Assembly: GCA_030386875.1 (NCBI GenBank)
Contig: CM059562.1
Coordinates: 65,284,201-65,348,200, forward strand
Reading direction: 5' to 3'
From: Morinoia aosen
Lineage: Eukaryota; Arthropoda; Malacostraca; Amphipoda; Talitridae
Length of the DNA stretch: 64,000 nt
Made by a program: the position numbers and the translations under genes
Notes under the pieces: generated by a model
The model's database searches: none
What the model saw: only the letters and a program-made list of their open reading frames with translations
Told to the model about the DNA's origin: nothing
Part shown: positions 1 to 11,640 of the stretch, in pieces
Layout: every line of letters begins with the position of its first letter
Numbering within the stretch: position 1 is the stretch's first letter

Positions 1-74
1 CCTGCGGTTAAGACGCTTCCGCCGGTGCCGCGATATCCCAAACCAAATGTGATAAGGACATCCGGCTGCGAGGC

Positions 75-2350
75 CTATATTGAGATACTACACTGGTAAA
101 CTATAACAGTTCATTTTTTCATAACTATTTACATATTCATACGGATAAATACATTTTTTTGATCCATTCCAATGGTTCTTTATTGAGAAAGAAGTTCTAA
201 AATTCATTGTGCTCAGATAAATTCTTCGAAAGTTTATCTAGAAACGAAGGTAAAAACCTGTAGTTGTCTAAGAACCGTAAGTCGCTGGTGATATCTTTAA
301 TTTTTCCTATATGTTTACATACATAAGAATCAACTTTTATTGTTTGTGTAGAACTAATATATTCTTCACCTGTATGTGGAATAACATTCAACTTTCCAGA
401 CATATTTCCCAAGTCTTTCACGAACAAATGAGCATCGTAATTTGACAGCTCATGTAAAAACACCGGTATAAAATTTGGATTCCTAATTTTTAAATTACAT
501 TTTAAATGAGCTGGACCTCTGTAATGACCTGTCAAATGATTTTGGTCTCAAACTTTATAATAATTATTATCATCCGTAAATTCTTCGCAACATACATTGC
601 ATCGTGTGGCTTCTTTATATTCTTTGAATTTATCTGATGGTAAACACATTTTCATATTTATTTTCAACAGACTATAAATTCCCTTGGTTCCTTTTTCTAA
701 ATATTCTTCAAACTTTTGGGCAGCATCTTTAACAATATATATTTGTAAACGGGAGTATTTACCTGCTTCAGATTTTGTATAGCAACAAAATGAATTAGGA
801 TTTTATTTCTGAATGTTCATGGTGTAACTTGAATTTTGATTTGGTTGACACGTATCTATTTTTGTCAACGTTGATTAGAAATCAGCATAAATTGCAAAAG
901 GATGCCTAATTGTTTTTTGGTAGTGTTTAAATTTTAATTTACCTCCTTCAAGCACATACTTTGTTGAAGTGTGAACTGAGCAATCATTGATGTGGTTTGT
1001 TAATAAACATTCTTTTGTGAATGGGCATAAACAATATGGACAGACATTTTTTTTTTATTTCTTTAGTGCGCATAAATGGACTTAATGACTTCATTAAAAC
1101 ATAATGATGTTTATTTTCGTCTGTTAACAATAAAAGTGATATAACATCTTCATTTTTTACCTTTGTTATTCTCTGAGGACATAATTCTTTCATGTCATTA
1201 AAATTGTAGACATTTATTGACACATTATTGTTTCTCTCAAATTTATCGATATCTTTAAGTTTTACTGGGAATGTTATGTCTCTGAAATTCAACTTTTCAG
1301 CTTCAGTTCTTAATTTTCTAGATATTTTATTGCCGTTTTTCTCATCTCGGCAATAATATCTCGCAACACTCCACATGAACCATTTCTTATCGGTATTTTT
1401 AATATTGATTAGTTTATTAGTTGACTTTTGAAACTTTTCAGGTAATTCTATATAACTAAAACCTTTGATAGGTTTGTATTCAATAATTTTTTTACAGTGA
1501 AATCTAATTAGTTATCTGTTATCCACCCAGAGTAGTTTTTTGTATATTCTTCAATCTTTTTAATAGCTTCTTTATACAGATCATCAATGTTTCTGAAATG
1601 TTTCGATTTGCCAATAAATTTTCCTGTGTTGATCCGTGCGGTTAAATATACATTTTCATTTTTTCTTTGTATAAATAAAATTGAACTAAAATTGCTAGTT
1701 GTATTTTTATATTATGAAACTTTTGCTTTCTCAAAATTGATCTCACAACCGGTGCAACTTCGTCATAAAAACTGTTGGTTCTATAACTGATATATCAGAG
1801 AACATATATTCTAAACATTTTCCATTTATAGCACTTTTTTCCATTGAATTTACAGCCATAAACGTTTCTAAAATGCTTTATTGATTTCTTACGTTGTTGT
1901 AGATTTTTTACTTCTACTCTAAATGTCATACATATCTTTTTCTCAAAATATGACTCGGGGAAATCAATTCTTTATATCTGTTTTTAATATGCCTAGTTGA
2001 TTTTTGGTGTGTTTTTAAATTAGAGATTTATATTGCATATATTACAGAAACTTTTACTTATATCAGAATATAGATCCGAGATTAATAGTTTACTCACGTT
2101 TTTATCTGGTTTCACACTTCTCTCATGTCTTCTTAAGTTTATGATGTAAAAATTACAAATACTACAAAAATTGGTCCATAAAGTCATCTCTACTGAAATT
2201 TCCTTGAAATTATTAAGCTTCTTTTATTCTTAGTATTAGATAGATAAGATACATTAAATGGTTCCATTTTTTGTACATTATTTTCTCAATATATTTTAAA
2301 AATTTCAATGTGTTTTTTCAATGTAAATGTTACAGCATTCTGAAAATTTA
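75..2350 (-). mobile_element. Broken Polinton/adintovirus-type DNA polymerase B fossil
   Basis: Minus-strand coding remnants match the N-terminal and exonuclease part of the protein-primed type-B DNA polymerase found in Polintons/Mavericks, adintoviruses and bidnavirus-like elements. Seen directly: a YRGPAH...CNL...RNPNFIPV patch followed by LSNYDAHLF (the exonuclease YD region) near 400-535, and an upstream segment near 984-1376 with a KFERNNNVSINVY core and an HHYVLMKSLS patch, both typical of this family. Further weak remnants reach to about 2.35 kb. The polymerase palm domain is not seen and would lie beyond the left edge. The fossil is clearly broken, with several interruptions, and no capsid gene or terminal repeat was found. 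It is probably old. Confidence 0.72.
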
Positions 2351-2447
2351 CATCAATCTAATTGAAAAGCAATATTCCATATGAAGTAATAGATGCTCAA
2401 AAAGTTGTTAACTCGATGTATTTGCTTTATTTACGACTGGGACTTGA

Positions 2448-2690
2448 AAAAAACGCTTTTTCTAATGAGATATGAAAAAATCCCTAGAGATATTAAGATA
2501 TACAGCTCTAATTTTAGTATACAATAGTTGTTTATCTTTTCCTTGATGACTGTGTTCTTTATATCTCCTCGCATTTCTTGTGTGTTTTGTAATGTGTATG
2601 GAGGTATGCCAATCCTTCAATTCCGAGAACCTGATTTTCTTACTAATGTAAATTAGTAAGGAGGCGGGATCTTTTCTCGTGACAGAACCA
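2448..2690. repeat. Direct repeat copy 1 with hairpin
   Basis: About 240 bases that recur in the same orientation at about 6665-6897. Shared landmarks are CTAATTTTAGTAT, GACTGTGTTCTTT, GCATTTCTTGTGT, a GGAGGTA(T/C)GCCAATCC block, TTCCGAGAACCTGATT and a closing TCTCGTGAC. A stem-loop sits near its right end. I do not recognise the family, and no tRNA-like A/B boxes or coding potential are visible. Confidence 0.8.
2638..2661. other. Stem-loop in repeat copy 1
   Basis: CTTACTAAT pairs perfectly with ATTAGTAAG across a GTAA loop (9 bp, plus a T-G wobble at the base). Together with the equivalent structure at 6847-6870 it differs only by pairing-preserving substitutions. Confidence 0.8.
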
Positions 2691-3909
2691 TGTAATTTTA
2701 TATTTATTAATAAAGACAGACATTCACTTCTAAAGGTATTTACAAAACTTTGATAATTAATAAATTCCTAAAAAACATTTCAAAGAATGGACTTATTTCT
2801 GTGTTGTGATATAGTTTATATTAGGCATATATATAAGCAGAACCGACACGACAGAGCCGGCAACCGGATAGACGCTGCGTGGGCTGAGGGAGCTTGGAAA
2901 GGCAGGATATCAGGAGAAAGGAGGAGTACGTAGGGGGGTAGCGGCTGTGTAAAAGCTAGCTCGAAAAACTACACATAGTATCACACGAGGGCAACTTGAA
3001 TGTGTAGCATAGAAAAATAGCGGATCAGAAGTAATTACCGACGAGTAAGGGAACTAGGGAATATATGCATCTGAGAAGAATATGTTAGAGGGAAATGCGC
3101 GTAGCAATACCAAGTTTTGTGAAGCAGGGAACACGTCATAGGTGACGCGTGAGAACCATCCAATAGGGAGAAGCCACGCACTTTCAAAGGCCTCCACTCT
3201 GCCGGGACGCAGCCATAATGCGGCGGGGTATCAAAGCAGAGAAAGGCGGGGAACCGGTCTATTTTTGCTTGGTGCTGTGAAGGATGTAGGCTGCCTGAGA
3301 GGAGAGGAGAGGTGAGAATACTTGGATAATTTTGCTTGATTATACATGTGGAGTCATCGAAGCGTAGTATGTCTAACTTTGGACGCAGTGATTTCATTTT
3401 AAGGTAGAATGCTAATTAGTTTTCTTTTCATTTTATTACATTGATTCTCTCAAGCAGGATGCTTTCATTGGGCTTTTAGTATGAGGGTAAAATGATCAGT
3501 TCTGAGAGGGGATTTGTTATGAGATGGCATAAAATGGGGAATCAGAATGTTCGTGTGCTTATTGGAGGGTTTGCATTTGTAGATTGTTCTCAAGCAGGCA
3601 GTGTTTGGAGTTCACTTTAATATTTGTGTGACGATTTCTCATAGGGGAATCAGAATATTCGTGTGTTCATGGGATTATTGAAGTGCAGGCTAAATGGTTT
3701 TCATTTTAAACTGGTTCCGAATGTTATTAGGCAGGATTTAATGACGTTCATGTCTCGGGGAATAGATTACTCAACCCCGCTTATTATTTGCACAGGCGGG
3801 TGGGAAGCTGGCCTACGCGGCAGCTGAGCCATCTCGGTGACTTGGGTCTGTGCCTCTGCGACGGGAGATTCTCTGCAGCTAGCAGTACGCAGACCTCTTG
3901 ACAGAGAAA

Positions 3910-4134
3910 ATGTCGCTGAGCGGTCTAGCAAGCCATCTGAGGGAGAACTTTCACTTGGTTGGACGAGGAAAGACGATCTTTGTGGTGAACGAACCAGGGG
4001 ATGCGGCTGCCGCCGTGATTCCCATTGGAACTGCGGCTCGTGAAATTTTGTGTCATAGAGAATTTGAAACAGTGCTACAGAGTGTAATATTGGAAATCAA
4101 AAGTGGCACCCTGAACAGTGCATTCAAAATTTAG
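3910..4134 (+). CDS. Small hypothetical protein, 74 residues, unproven
   Basis: I do not recognise this protein. The ATG at 3910 has an adequate context (gaaaATGtc) and opens a 74-residue frame beginning MSLSGLASHLREN, with a hydrophobic Ala/Val-rich centre and no obvious signal peptide or zinc-binding pattern. About 110 bases upstream, TTATTTGCACAG ending at about 3795 resembles a 3' splice site, so the ATG could be the start codon in a second exon after a non-coding first exon in the GC-rich stretch from 2850. A second open frame overlaps it in another phase, which weakens the case. This may be chance in a GC-richer patch. Confidence 0.25.
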   Translation: MSLSGLASHLRENFHLVGRGKTIFVVNEPGDAAAAVIPIGTAAREILCHREFETVLQSVILEIKSGTLNSAFKI

Positions 4135-4957
4135 CGCGCTGTGTAATAAATTTGTGTCTGATGTTAACGCGATATAATACGCAGCATTTCTATATTTTTG
4201 GATACCTTGTTGTGAGTCAAGGGTAACCGGCATGTGTCATCATTGTTCTGTGCTTTGTGTTGCGTAGGGATTGCTATAATTTTGTGCATTTCGTGAATCG
4301 TTGTCAGCTCTTGAGTATTGATAATAGATTTTCGCGGGGAGTCTTACATTTTATATTGCCATGTCGTGGTGAATTTCACATTGGTTAGGATCATGAGCAT
4401 CTTGCAATATTGCACTGGTGCGCATGTCATGACTTCATTCAGACATTTTCTGGTGCTTTAATCATTGCATTGAGATATTTTGTGTGCTCGTATTTTTGAC
4501 CCACGTGTTCTTAAAATAAATCCATTTTTATCTTTCACCCCTTTTATTTTCCATGCTTATTATGTGGGTAGCTTGCGAGCACAAAGGTGTACACTATTGT
4601 TTATTTGTGGGGGTTGCAATTCCTCCTGCGTTACGTGCTTAACCAGCAATGTTTTCGCGACACTGAACATAATACTATTAATCGCTTTTGTTTATAAGAC
4701 ATAGAAATTTATATCTATGAGTTAGTTGGTCGTTTGTGTAAGTCATTTCTGCTTATAAAAAAGTGAAAAATTTGTCAACGAATAACTATACCAATAAATT
4801 TTGTGATGATTTATTTTCTTTATGGGGTAATTGTGGTAAATTGTTTCTTAAGCGGTATTTTGATTACTACTGTAGCATTTCTCAGGGCCTTTCAAAAATT
4901 TCCTTAAAGAAAACACATAATTTCCTGTCTAATTATTTTAAAGTGTATCAAACTCTG

Positions 4958-5055
4958 TTGAGAGAAATGTTATTTTACGAAAATTTTGGAGAGTTAGAAA
5001 AATTCGTTGAGAGAAATGTTATTGTACGAATTTTTTGGATAGTTAGAAAAATTCA
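4958..5055. repeat. 49-bp tandem duplication, two copies
   Basis: Two adjacent copies with a 49-bp period, each starting TTGAGAGAAATGTTATT and ending TTAGAAAAATTC, differ at a handful of positions. 49 is not a multiple of three, so this does not look like an in-frame protein repeat. Confidence 0.85.
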
Positions 5056-6664
5056 ATTGTGTGTACCGTGTATCTTGATAGGATAATTACATCAGTCTAA
5101 GAGGATGCATTTGTATTCTAGTAAAAATTAAAAGCGCATTCCAACCGTAACCGTGTAGCTTCAATGTGTTGTATGTAGAATGTCTGAAATTCAACATGTG
5201 TACATGTGTTAGTCGAAACGGTCGTATGAGCACAGCGAAATTTTGTGGTCTAAGCAATCCCAAGAGGCCTGGGCAGTGTTTAGAGTAGATGGCGACTTGA
5301 CTTGACCACGAAGGAATTTATTGGGGAACTTGGCAGCGAACTGCCTGGACTACAAAGATCTCTTACATAGGCAGAAAAATCTTTTCACAAAAGTGTTTCA
5401 AGATAGGGTGCTGTTAAAACAACATAAGGGGAGAAGAGGGTTGAGAAACTTGAGAGGTTTCGGCCGAACGACATAGGGTGAAATTTAATTACAAACACTT
5501 GAAAGCGTTAGTCACAACGGCCGAGGACGCTAGCCAGAAGTGGTTGACAGATTCATGGGATACTATGGGTAGGCTTGGGAAGCCCGTGAGAACGAGCGGT
5601 CGCAGCGAAAAGTAAACAGCCTCAAAAAAAAGGGCGGAGATTACAGCGCGCTGGTCAAAACATTTCAACAGCAAATAGGAAAAGGACAGCCTCATGGAAA
5701 ACCATTGGGAAAGTCAGAGGGGAATGGAGGCAGATGCTTACGAAGCCGCGTAGAACACAATTGGTGAGAGCGAGACACGAGGGCAGTCCTTAAAATCAGG
5801 ACAAGCGGCTCAAGGGACTGAAGGCTCAGTAGGCTTTGGTGTGCCGTCTGACAAGGCAGAGCGGGACTAAGTGTAAACTGGAAAATAATATTACACTCTG
5901 AAAAACGTGGAGACACGTTGCCTAACATATACATTTGACATATATGAAGAGTGGTACTTATCAAAGTGTACTTTTCAATAGATTGAAATTTTCTCTTCTC
6001 CACTATTTACAGAGAGGAATAAAACATCCCACCAGACCATGATGGTCATACCAGGAACATTTAGTTCAACATAAACAGCACCGGGAAGGGTAAGCGGCAT
6101 ATATTTAGTGCAGCAGAGTGGCAGTTTATTTCAAGAAAATGCATCATGTGAAATAAATGGGATAAGAAATTTGATGTCAAGGTAAAATTGGAAAAACTGG
6201 GGAGAGTATTATCTGAATGAATAAAAGTAATGGGTTGTAAATGTTTATCACGCAGGTGGGAGGTTGCGTTTGTTGCTGATCATACTATACATGAAGAAAT
6301 TACGCGAAGCCGCCAAACCCCGACGACAATGAACATTTGCTAATCTGTGTATGACTCAGAATTTGGAACTGAAGCAGTACGTGGTGTGAGAATGAGTCTC
6401 TGAGCTGAGGCTGACGATTTTCTGCCTCGTTCGAGTGCGCTAGGCTACGCATAATTTATTATGTGTTTCGATGTGTAGCAACATATAATAAATTCAGTCG
6501 GCCGACTTGTAGAATTCGGCTTGTAGAATTCACAGTTTCAGTAATTTCCTATAAGGTGGCTGTAGTAGGGTGCCTTTACCAGGAAAATAACATTAGCCTT
6601 TCCATATGGAGTTTTATTACCCGTCTTCGCTACTACCACATTTCACCGAGGCAGCTGGCGCAAG

Positions 6665-6897
6665 AAAAAGGCGCTTTTTGTAAGTGGTAATCCCATTCAT
6701 CGGTGAGTACAGCCCTAATTTTAGTATGTGTACCTGTTGTTTGCTTTTTCCTTAGTGACTGTGTTCTTTTATATTTCCTTGCATTTCTTGTGTACTGTGT
6801 CATTTGTTGGAGGTACGCCAATCCCTCTATTCCGAGAACCTGATTTCCTTGTTAATGCAAATTAACAAGGAGGTGGAACAATCTCTCGTGACATCTC
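6665..6897. repeat. Direct repeat copy 2 with hairpin
   Basis: Second copy of the repeat at 2448-2690, same orientation, with the same ordered landmarks: CCTAATTTTAGTAT, GTGACTGTGTTCTTT, GCATTTCTTGTGT, GGAGGTACGCCAATCC and TTCCGAGAACCTGATT. Spacing between the two copies is about 4.2 kb. Confidence 0.8.
6847..6870. other. Stem-loop in repeat copy 2
   Basis: CCTTGTTAAT pairs perfectly with ATTAACAAGG across a GCAA loop (10 bp). Against copy 1, two stem positions change as compensated pairs (A-T to G-C, C-G to T-A) and the T-G wobble at the base becomes C-G. Confidence 0.8.
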
Positions 6898-6899
6898 AT

Positions 6900-8715
6900 A
6901 GTTTTCACAACTTGATATGCGCGATGCGAAAGATTACCTTACCGCTAACAATCGTTTAGCAACATTCGTACAACAATTTGCATTAATGTTTGACATGAAT
7001 TGAAGCTTAGAAAACGACCAAACAATATATCTTCAATTGTTATAGCAACATCGCATGATGTATCGCATTGTTTAGCACGTCTTGTCTTCCATTGTACCGT
7101 ACAAAAATTTCATCATAGCTATTCTTAGTTCTGGTACAAAATTCTACATTCAATGGTATATGCATTGCATTTTTTTGTGTGGCGTACAATATTTATGATT
7201 CTTTTCAAGAGATGGGCCCTCCTCAACGGAGTAAATGCTCTCCATCAAGGAGTTCAAATCAACTGAAATAGAACACAAGTACGCTTCACATGTCATATTT
7301 AATAAGCGTTCCTCAAATGACTCATTTATTTTGAGCTATGAATTAAATCAGTTAATTGGATCGATCTTTTTCCGGTTAACCCTACGGTGCTTAAATTTAA
7401 TTCTTAGACACAGTTCAATAGTTCCTATTCGAGTCCTAGTGATTTTTCTGCTGTGGAAAATATGTCTCTCCTATGCACCTCCCGCTTGCACTCACTGCGT
7501 TCGACCTGACACTGAAGCAATCATGACAGGTGCTGCTTGGTGGAGCGGCGCCTCGTTCTTGATTCAATCAACACTAATGTAAACAAGACCTAGCACCACC
7601 CTTGTGTTGCTGGAGCTTGCCTAAACCATGAAATATTAACCGAACGAGTTTGAAAGAACATTCCACGAGCAGTACCTTGTGTTCATTTCATCACGGAAAG
7701 AAATAACAAATCTCGCAGGCATACTTTTCCGTTTGGTACTCAAGCGAGTTAACTTGAGTCGTCAGTTCTAACTCTGAAAATAAATTGCTTGAGCAGTAAA
7801 TTTCACTCTTCCCATTAACTGAATCTTACTTCAGTCAGATTGCATCTGTGCGCTCTTTCTATAGAAGCACCGGGGATTTAACGTAAGTTTTGGTGATGCG
7901 TTGTTTATTTAATACTCACTGCTGACTTGGCCAAGAAATCGACTAGGCTTAAAGTGCTTACTTACACCAGAGTTAAAAACTGCTTCGATACTCTAAAAAC
8001 TGTTACAACTACAGTCGATATATAGGTGCAGTAATAATATTTGACTTTGAAATAGGTGCACTAAGGTAGAAAATTGCTCATAATTAATCCTTTGAGTGCG
8101 GCTTGTAAAACAGAAGTTTAATGTTCAACCCAAATTTAAATTCAGTTGTTGTAAATAATGTTGAAAATAGCCAATATTAAATGGATCATGCCATCATTTG
8201 GTTTTTATTCAGTATTTATGAAAACTGAATTTTTGTCTACTGGTCGATCAGTATTATGAAAATGCCCTCCATGTACCACCAGGGGCTCAAATCGCAGTCA
8301 AAGTGATACGCGCCATTTAGCGGATGAGGAAGAATTTTTTTTCAATTTTTACTTTGTGCAGTACTTTTTTTACCTATGGTTACTTGCAAGTTTTGGAGAG
8401 CAAACACCAGCGTAGGGTATTTTTGTTCAAGTAGTGAGAATAAAATTTCCAGAATTTCAGCAAACGTCACTTCTCGCAAGACACTTGAGACTCCAATACT
8501 GACCGGTAAAATCTGAGAGATTTCCAAGTTGAGTTATACTTCATTGGAAACTTTTTTTAAATGAGCAAAGGAAATGTATCTCAGTTCAATCGTTCTAATT
8601 TACCTGTGCATGGATACAAATTCGTTAAAGTTACAGAGGTAGTATTATGTTTTCAAAATGTGTCGGACGGATGGACTAACTAAATTACAGAAGAATTCGA
8701 ATTTAAGGATATCAG
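6900..8715. repeat. Block A, copy 1 of a long dispersed direct duplication
   Basis: Collinear with about 62530-63990, same orientation. Matching landmarks include CATGAATTGAAGCTTAGAA, CTTTTCAA(G/A)AGATG, CGGAGTAAATGC, TTTCTGCTGTGGAA, GTTGCTGGAGCTTGC, CAAGCGAGTTAACTTGAG, ACCGGGGATTTA and a closing GACGGACGGATG-type motif. Copy 1 carries roughly 230 extra bases near 8085-8315 that copy 2 lacks. Reading frames within it are not conserved between copies, so I do not call a gene. It may be a degraded gene flank or an unclassified element. Confidence 0.75.
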
Positions 8716-11640
8716 CGAATAACTCCTGAAATTTTACTCCCAGTGAAATAGCGTTTTTGGCTGAGAGGAACGACAACCTGCTGAAAATTAAATAGGTTTC
8801 ACTTCTGAAGAGTCACAAATAAAATAATTACGCAGGCACGCGAAATTAAATTGTCGCTAGAGACTCACATTTTTCGCTGTGAAGAAATTTAGACGACGTA
8901 CAGAAGATGAAAAACGCTTATTATTTATTATATGTGACCGAGTGTGCCCGCCTACCATATTTTTTTCAAATTTATTAGTCCAACAAATAGCTTTGCAGTG
9001 AAGAAAATGAAATGGATGCCTGGCGTAGTCAGATGCATAAACTTAGAGTGCTCTTCCAATAAACCACGAGAGTTGTTCAAGTCAGAATATGAAAGCTTCA
9101 ACTGATTGATTTAAAATAATACCAATTCTGCAAAGTAAGGGTGAGTCAGATAATTCATGAAATAATTAAAAGAAAATTGAGGATATTTTTAGAATTGGGG
9201 AAACTTACGTAATTTGGATCAAGCATCAAATAAATTTCTCAATGCTTGAAGGTAGATTTGCTAGAAGTACTAAATCATATTAGAATGGCTTGACGAAACT
9301 GACTTAGAGTAGATTCAGCAAAAAATAACTGCCACCCCAAAGTATTGCTGTCAGGAAGCATATCCAACTGTCTTTTGAAAATGATTTCTAGATAAAATCT
9401 TGAGAGAGTGATGATTGTTGGGGATAGCAAACTTTTTTTCATAGTGAACACAGTCTAACACTGCCGACTGGTCTGTATACAGTTTGGAAACAAATGGTCA
9501 ACTGACTTTGCATGTTTCAATTTCTGTATGATTCTGCATGCAAACTTCAAGTCATTAAGTTGAAATAATTTGAGCGAACGACGAATTCAATGGTTTTCTA
9601 GTTCATGATCTTTATGATTTCATCCATGTTTTGAGCTATTATGTTTGATCTCATTGTTAAGAGTTAACACTGATTAACGCAATGGATGAAGTGTTAGTAA
9701 CAGGTTGGTTAAGCAATGCTTTGGTTCCGAGTAAAATGTATCTCCTTATTACTTTGTTATAATTTCACCCTCGCTGAAATTAAATTCTTGCAGTACATTT
9801 GCCCACCATTTCATGATGAAAATATGTCGGTGCTTGCAACATATCATAGGTGCAGTTGAACTGCTCTTCGAATCAATCTCTAAGTTCGCTTTCTCGCTCC
9901 TGTTTTTATTGAAAACTACCTAAGATTTATCTATTAATTTCTTCTTTCTTCTCGAAAAATGACTTCTGGTGGGGGAAGGCCCAATTTCTTTTCAAAAAGA
10001 TGACGCCGTCACATTTCAAACAGCAACCGTTGCGAAAGTATATTATCGGAAGGTTATTCAAGCCTTCCTTTAGTTGACCATTCATGCAGTAATTTCATTG
10101 AAATTTCGCTTTAAGATCGCAAGTAATGGCAACCCAACAATTGGTTTCAGTCACGGAAAATGTTTTCAAATCATTGATCATGAAAAGTGTTCGCAACAAG
10201 TTAAACTTTAAATCTTGTCTGTGGGGAAATACGCTTTCAACTTCAGCATCTCGGTTCTGTTGTATTCACTAATCCGATACAAAGAAAGTAATAAATCAAA
10301 ATAAACTAAATGTGGGCAATTTTAGTACAGCTGGGAAATATGAAATCAATTTTATTACGATCTTAACTCTTGGTATATTCATCCGTGTGCGCTTATTTAT
10401 AGGATTAAGAGTACATACGCAGTCGCAGCAAGATCCAAACAGACATCATTGAGAAATAGTCCTAGACTGACATTTAAAAAGAAAGGGCTGCCGAAATCTT
10501 TCGATGAATTGTCAAGGTAATGCTTGCATCAAATTATCTTCTGCTGAAAGATGGCCGGGCCGCGTGAAGCAACCCGTCGACGGATCACAGCGCGTCAGGG
10601 AGGTACGCCGCAAAGAAAAATTACATGGCCTTAATATATAATTGTAGAACAAGCTCCGAAAACTCGTACTCATTACAGAGACGTTTTCTGAAGCCCGTTT
10701 AAGAAGAAAGGGAGCACAAAGGTAAAAACAGCGAACATGTGCAACTATAGCTGTACTTCTCTGTCTAAGTCTCACCGCCTGTCTAGGATGATTACGGCAT
10801 TTGTGTACTCGGTACATTGTTCAGATGTTCGCAAATACTGCCAGCAACCACCACATATACGTTCGTTGAACTTGCCTTGAAACTTCACCAAGCTTATCGC
10901 ACAAAAGTAGTTGTTTAAACCCTCTTCAAACACATGAAAATTAGTTCAGCTCTTCTGGCTACAGAGCTTTGCGTGTACTCAAACATCAAAGAATACTTTA
11001 CTAGCTTGGGTCGTACATAACTTCAAAGGAGTTAAATTACTTCTCATACACTCTAATCAATATCTCTGTCGTATTGTTTCAGCTTCAGCGTAATGACTGT
11101 CTGGGATGTGCTGTTATTAATTAGGTAACAACTGCTGACATCAAATTGCGTAGTGTGGCCCTAATTCATATAAAATTTAATTTGCGTTAATAAATTTTGT
11201 TCCAAAATCTTCAACAATCATTATTGATAGTCGTTGTAACTCAGTTTCCCTTCTTTCTTAAATTACTGATATGAAACTCATTGACACGCAGAGCCTACCA
11301 TTGACACGTATTTCACATTCGGTGATAAGGGTTTCACGTTCTGATTCGAAGTAAAATACATGTTGATTTATTCCAAGGTACTATCGAAAAATTTAAAACC
11401 CGCCATCATACAAATAAAGTAAAAAAAAACGTTCATTTTCTCTCCCGAAACGTTTTTTTTCAAGGTGTTTGAGCCTCAAAGAAACAGCCACACATGAACT
11501 TTTGTTTCTCGCTTGTTAATATGGCCATATTTTCAAAATTACCCAGTAGATTATTGTTTTTTCAATGTTATTAGCGCGGATCGTTCCTAGCAATTACGTA
11601 TCTGCACTTGGAGGTCATTTGCTACTTTGAAAGCAGTTAA
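8716..11640. other. AT-rich DNA, nothing recognised
   Basis: About 2.9 kb of AT-rich sequence with only short, unsupported frames. A short GC-richer patch at about 10540-10800 has no family signature. No terminal repeats, tandem arrays or RNA genes were seen. Confidence 0.5.

Larger units (their letters stand above)
2691..6664. other. Segment between the two hairpin repeats, mostly unassigned
   Basis: About 4 kb with patches of higher GC (about 2850-3330, 3780-4050 and 5480-5830) than the AT-rich surroundings. A TATA-like ATATATAAG lies near 2828-2836, just before the first GC-rich patch, and could be a promoter, but nothing confirms it. GGGGAATCAGAAT(G/A)TTCGTGTG is repeated near 3536 and 3643. 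Small reading frames on both strands show no family signature. One candidate small gene (3910-4134) and a 49-bp tandem repeat (4958-5055) are listed separately. Confidence 0.5.

Noticed and set aside
1587-1790. Plus-strand 67-residue frame
   Set aside because: Lies over the minus-strand polymerase fossil, whose family signature explains the open frame. It is a shadow.
2638-2661. Helitron 3' hairpin
   Set aside because: A Helitron terminal hairpin should be followed within about a dozen bases by CTRR. Neither repeat copy has it.
3035-3397. Minus-strand 120-residue frame
   Set aside because: Low-complexity Pro/Ser-rich translation in a purine-rich plus strand, with no motif and no splice context.
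7235-7582. 115-residue frame in block A copy 1
   Set aside because: The matching part of block A copy 2 does not keep this frame, so it is unlikely to be coding.
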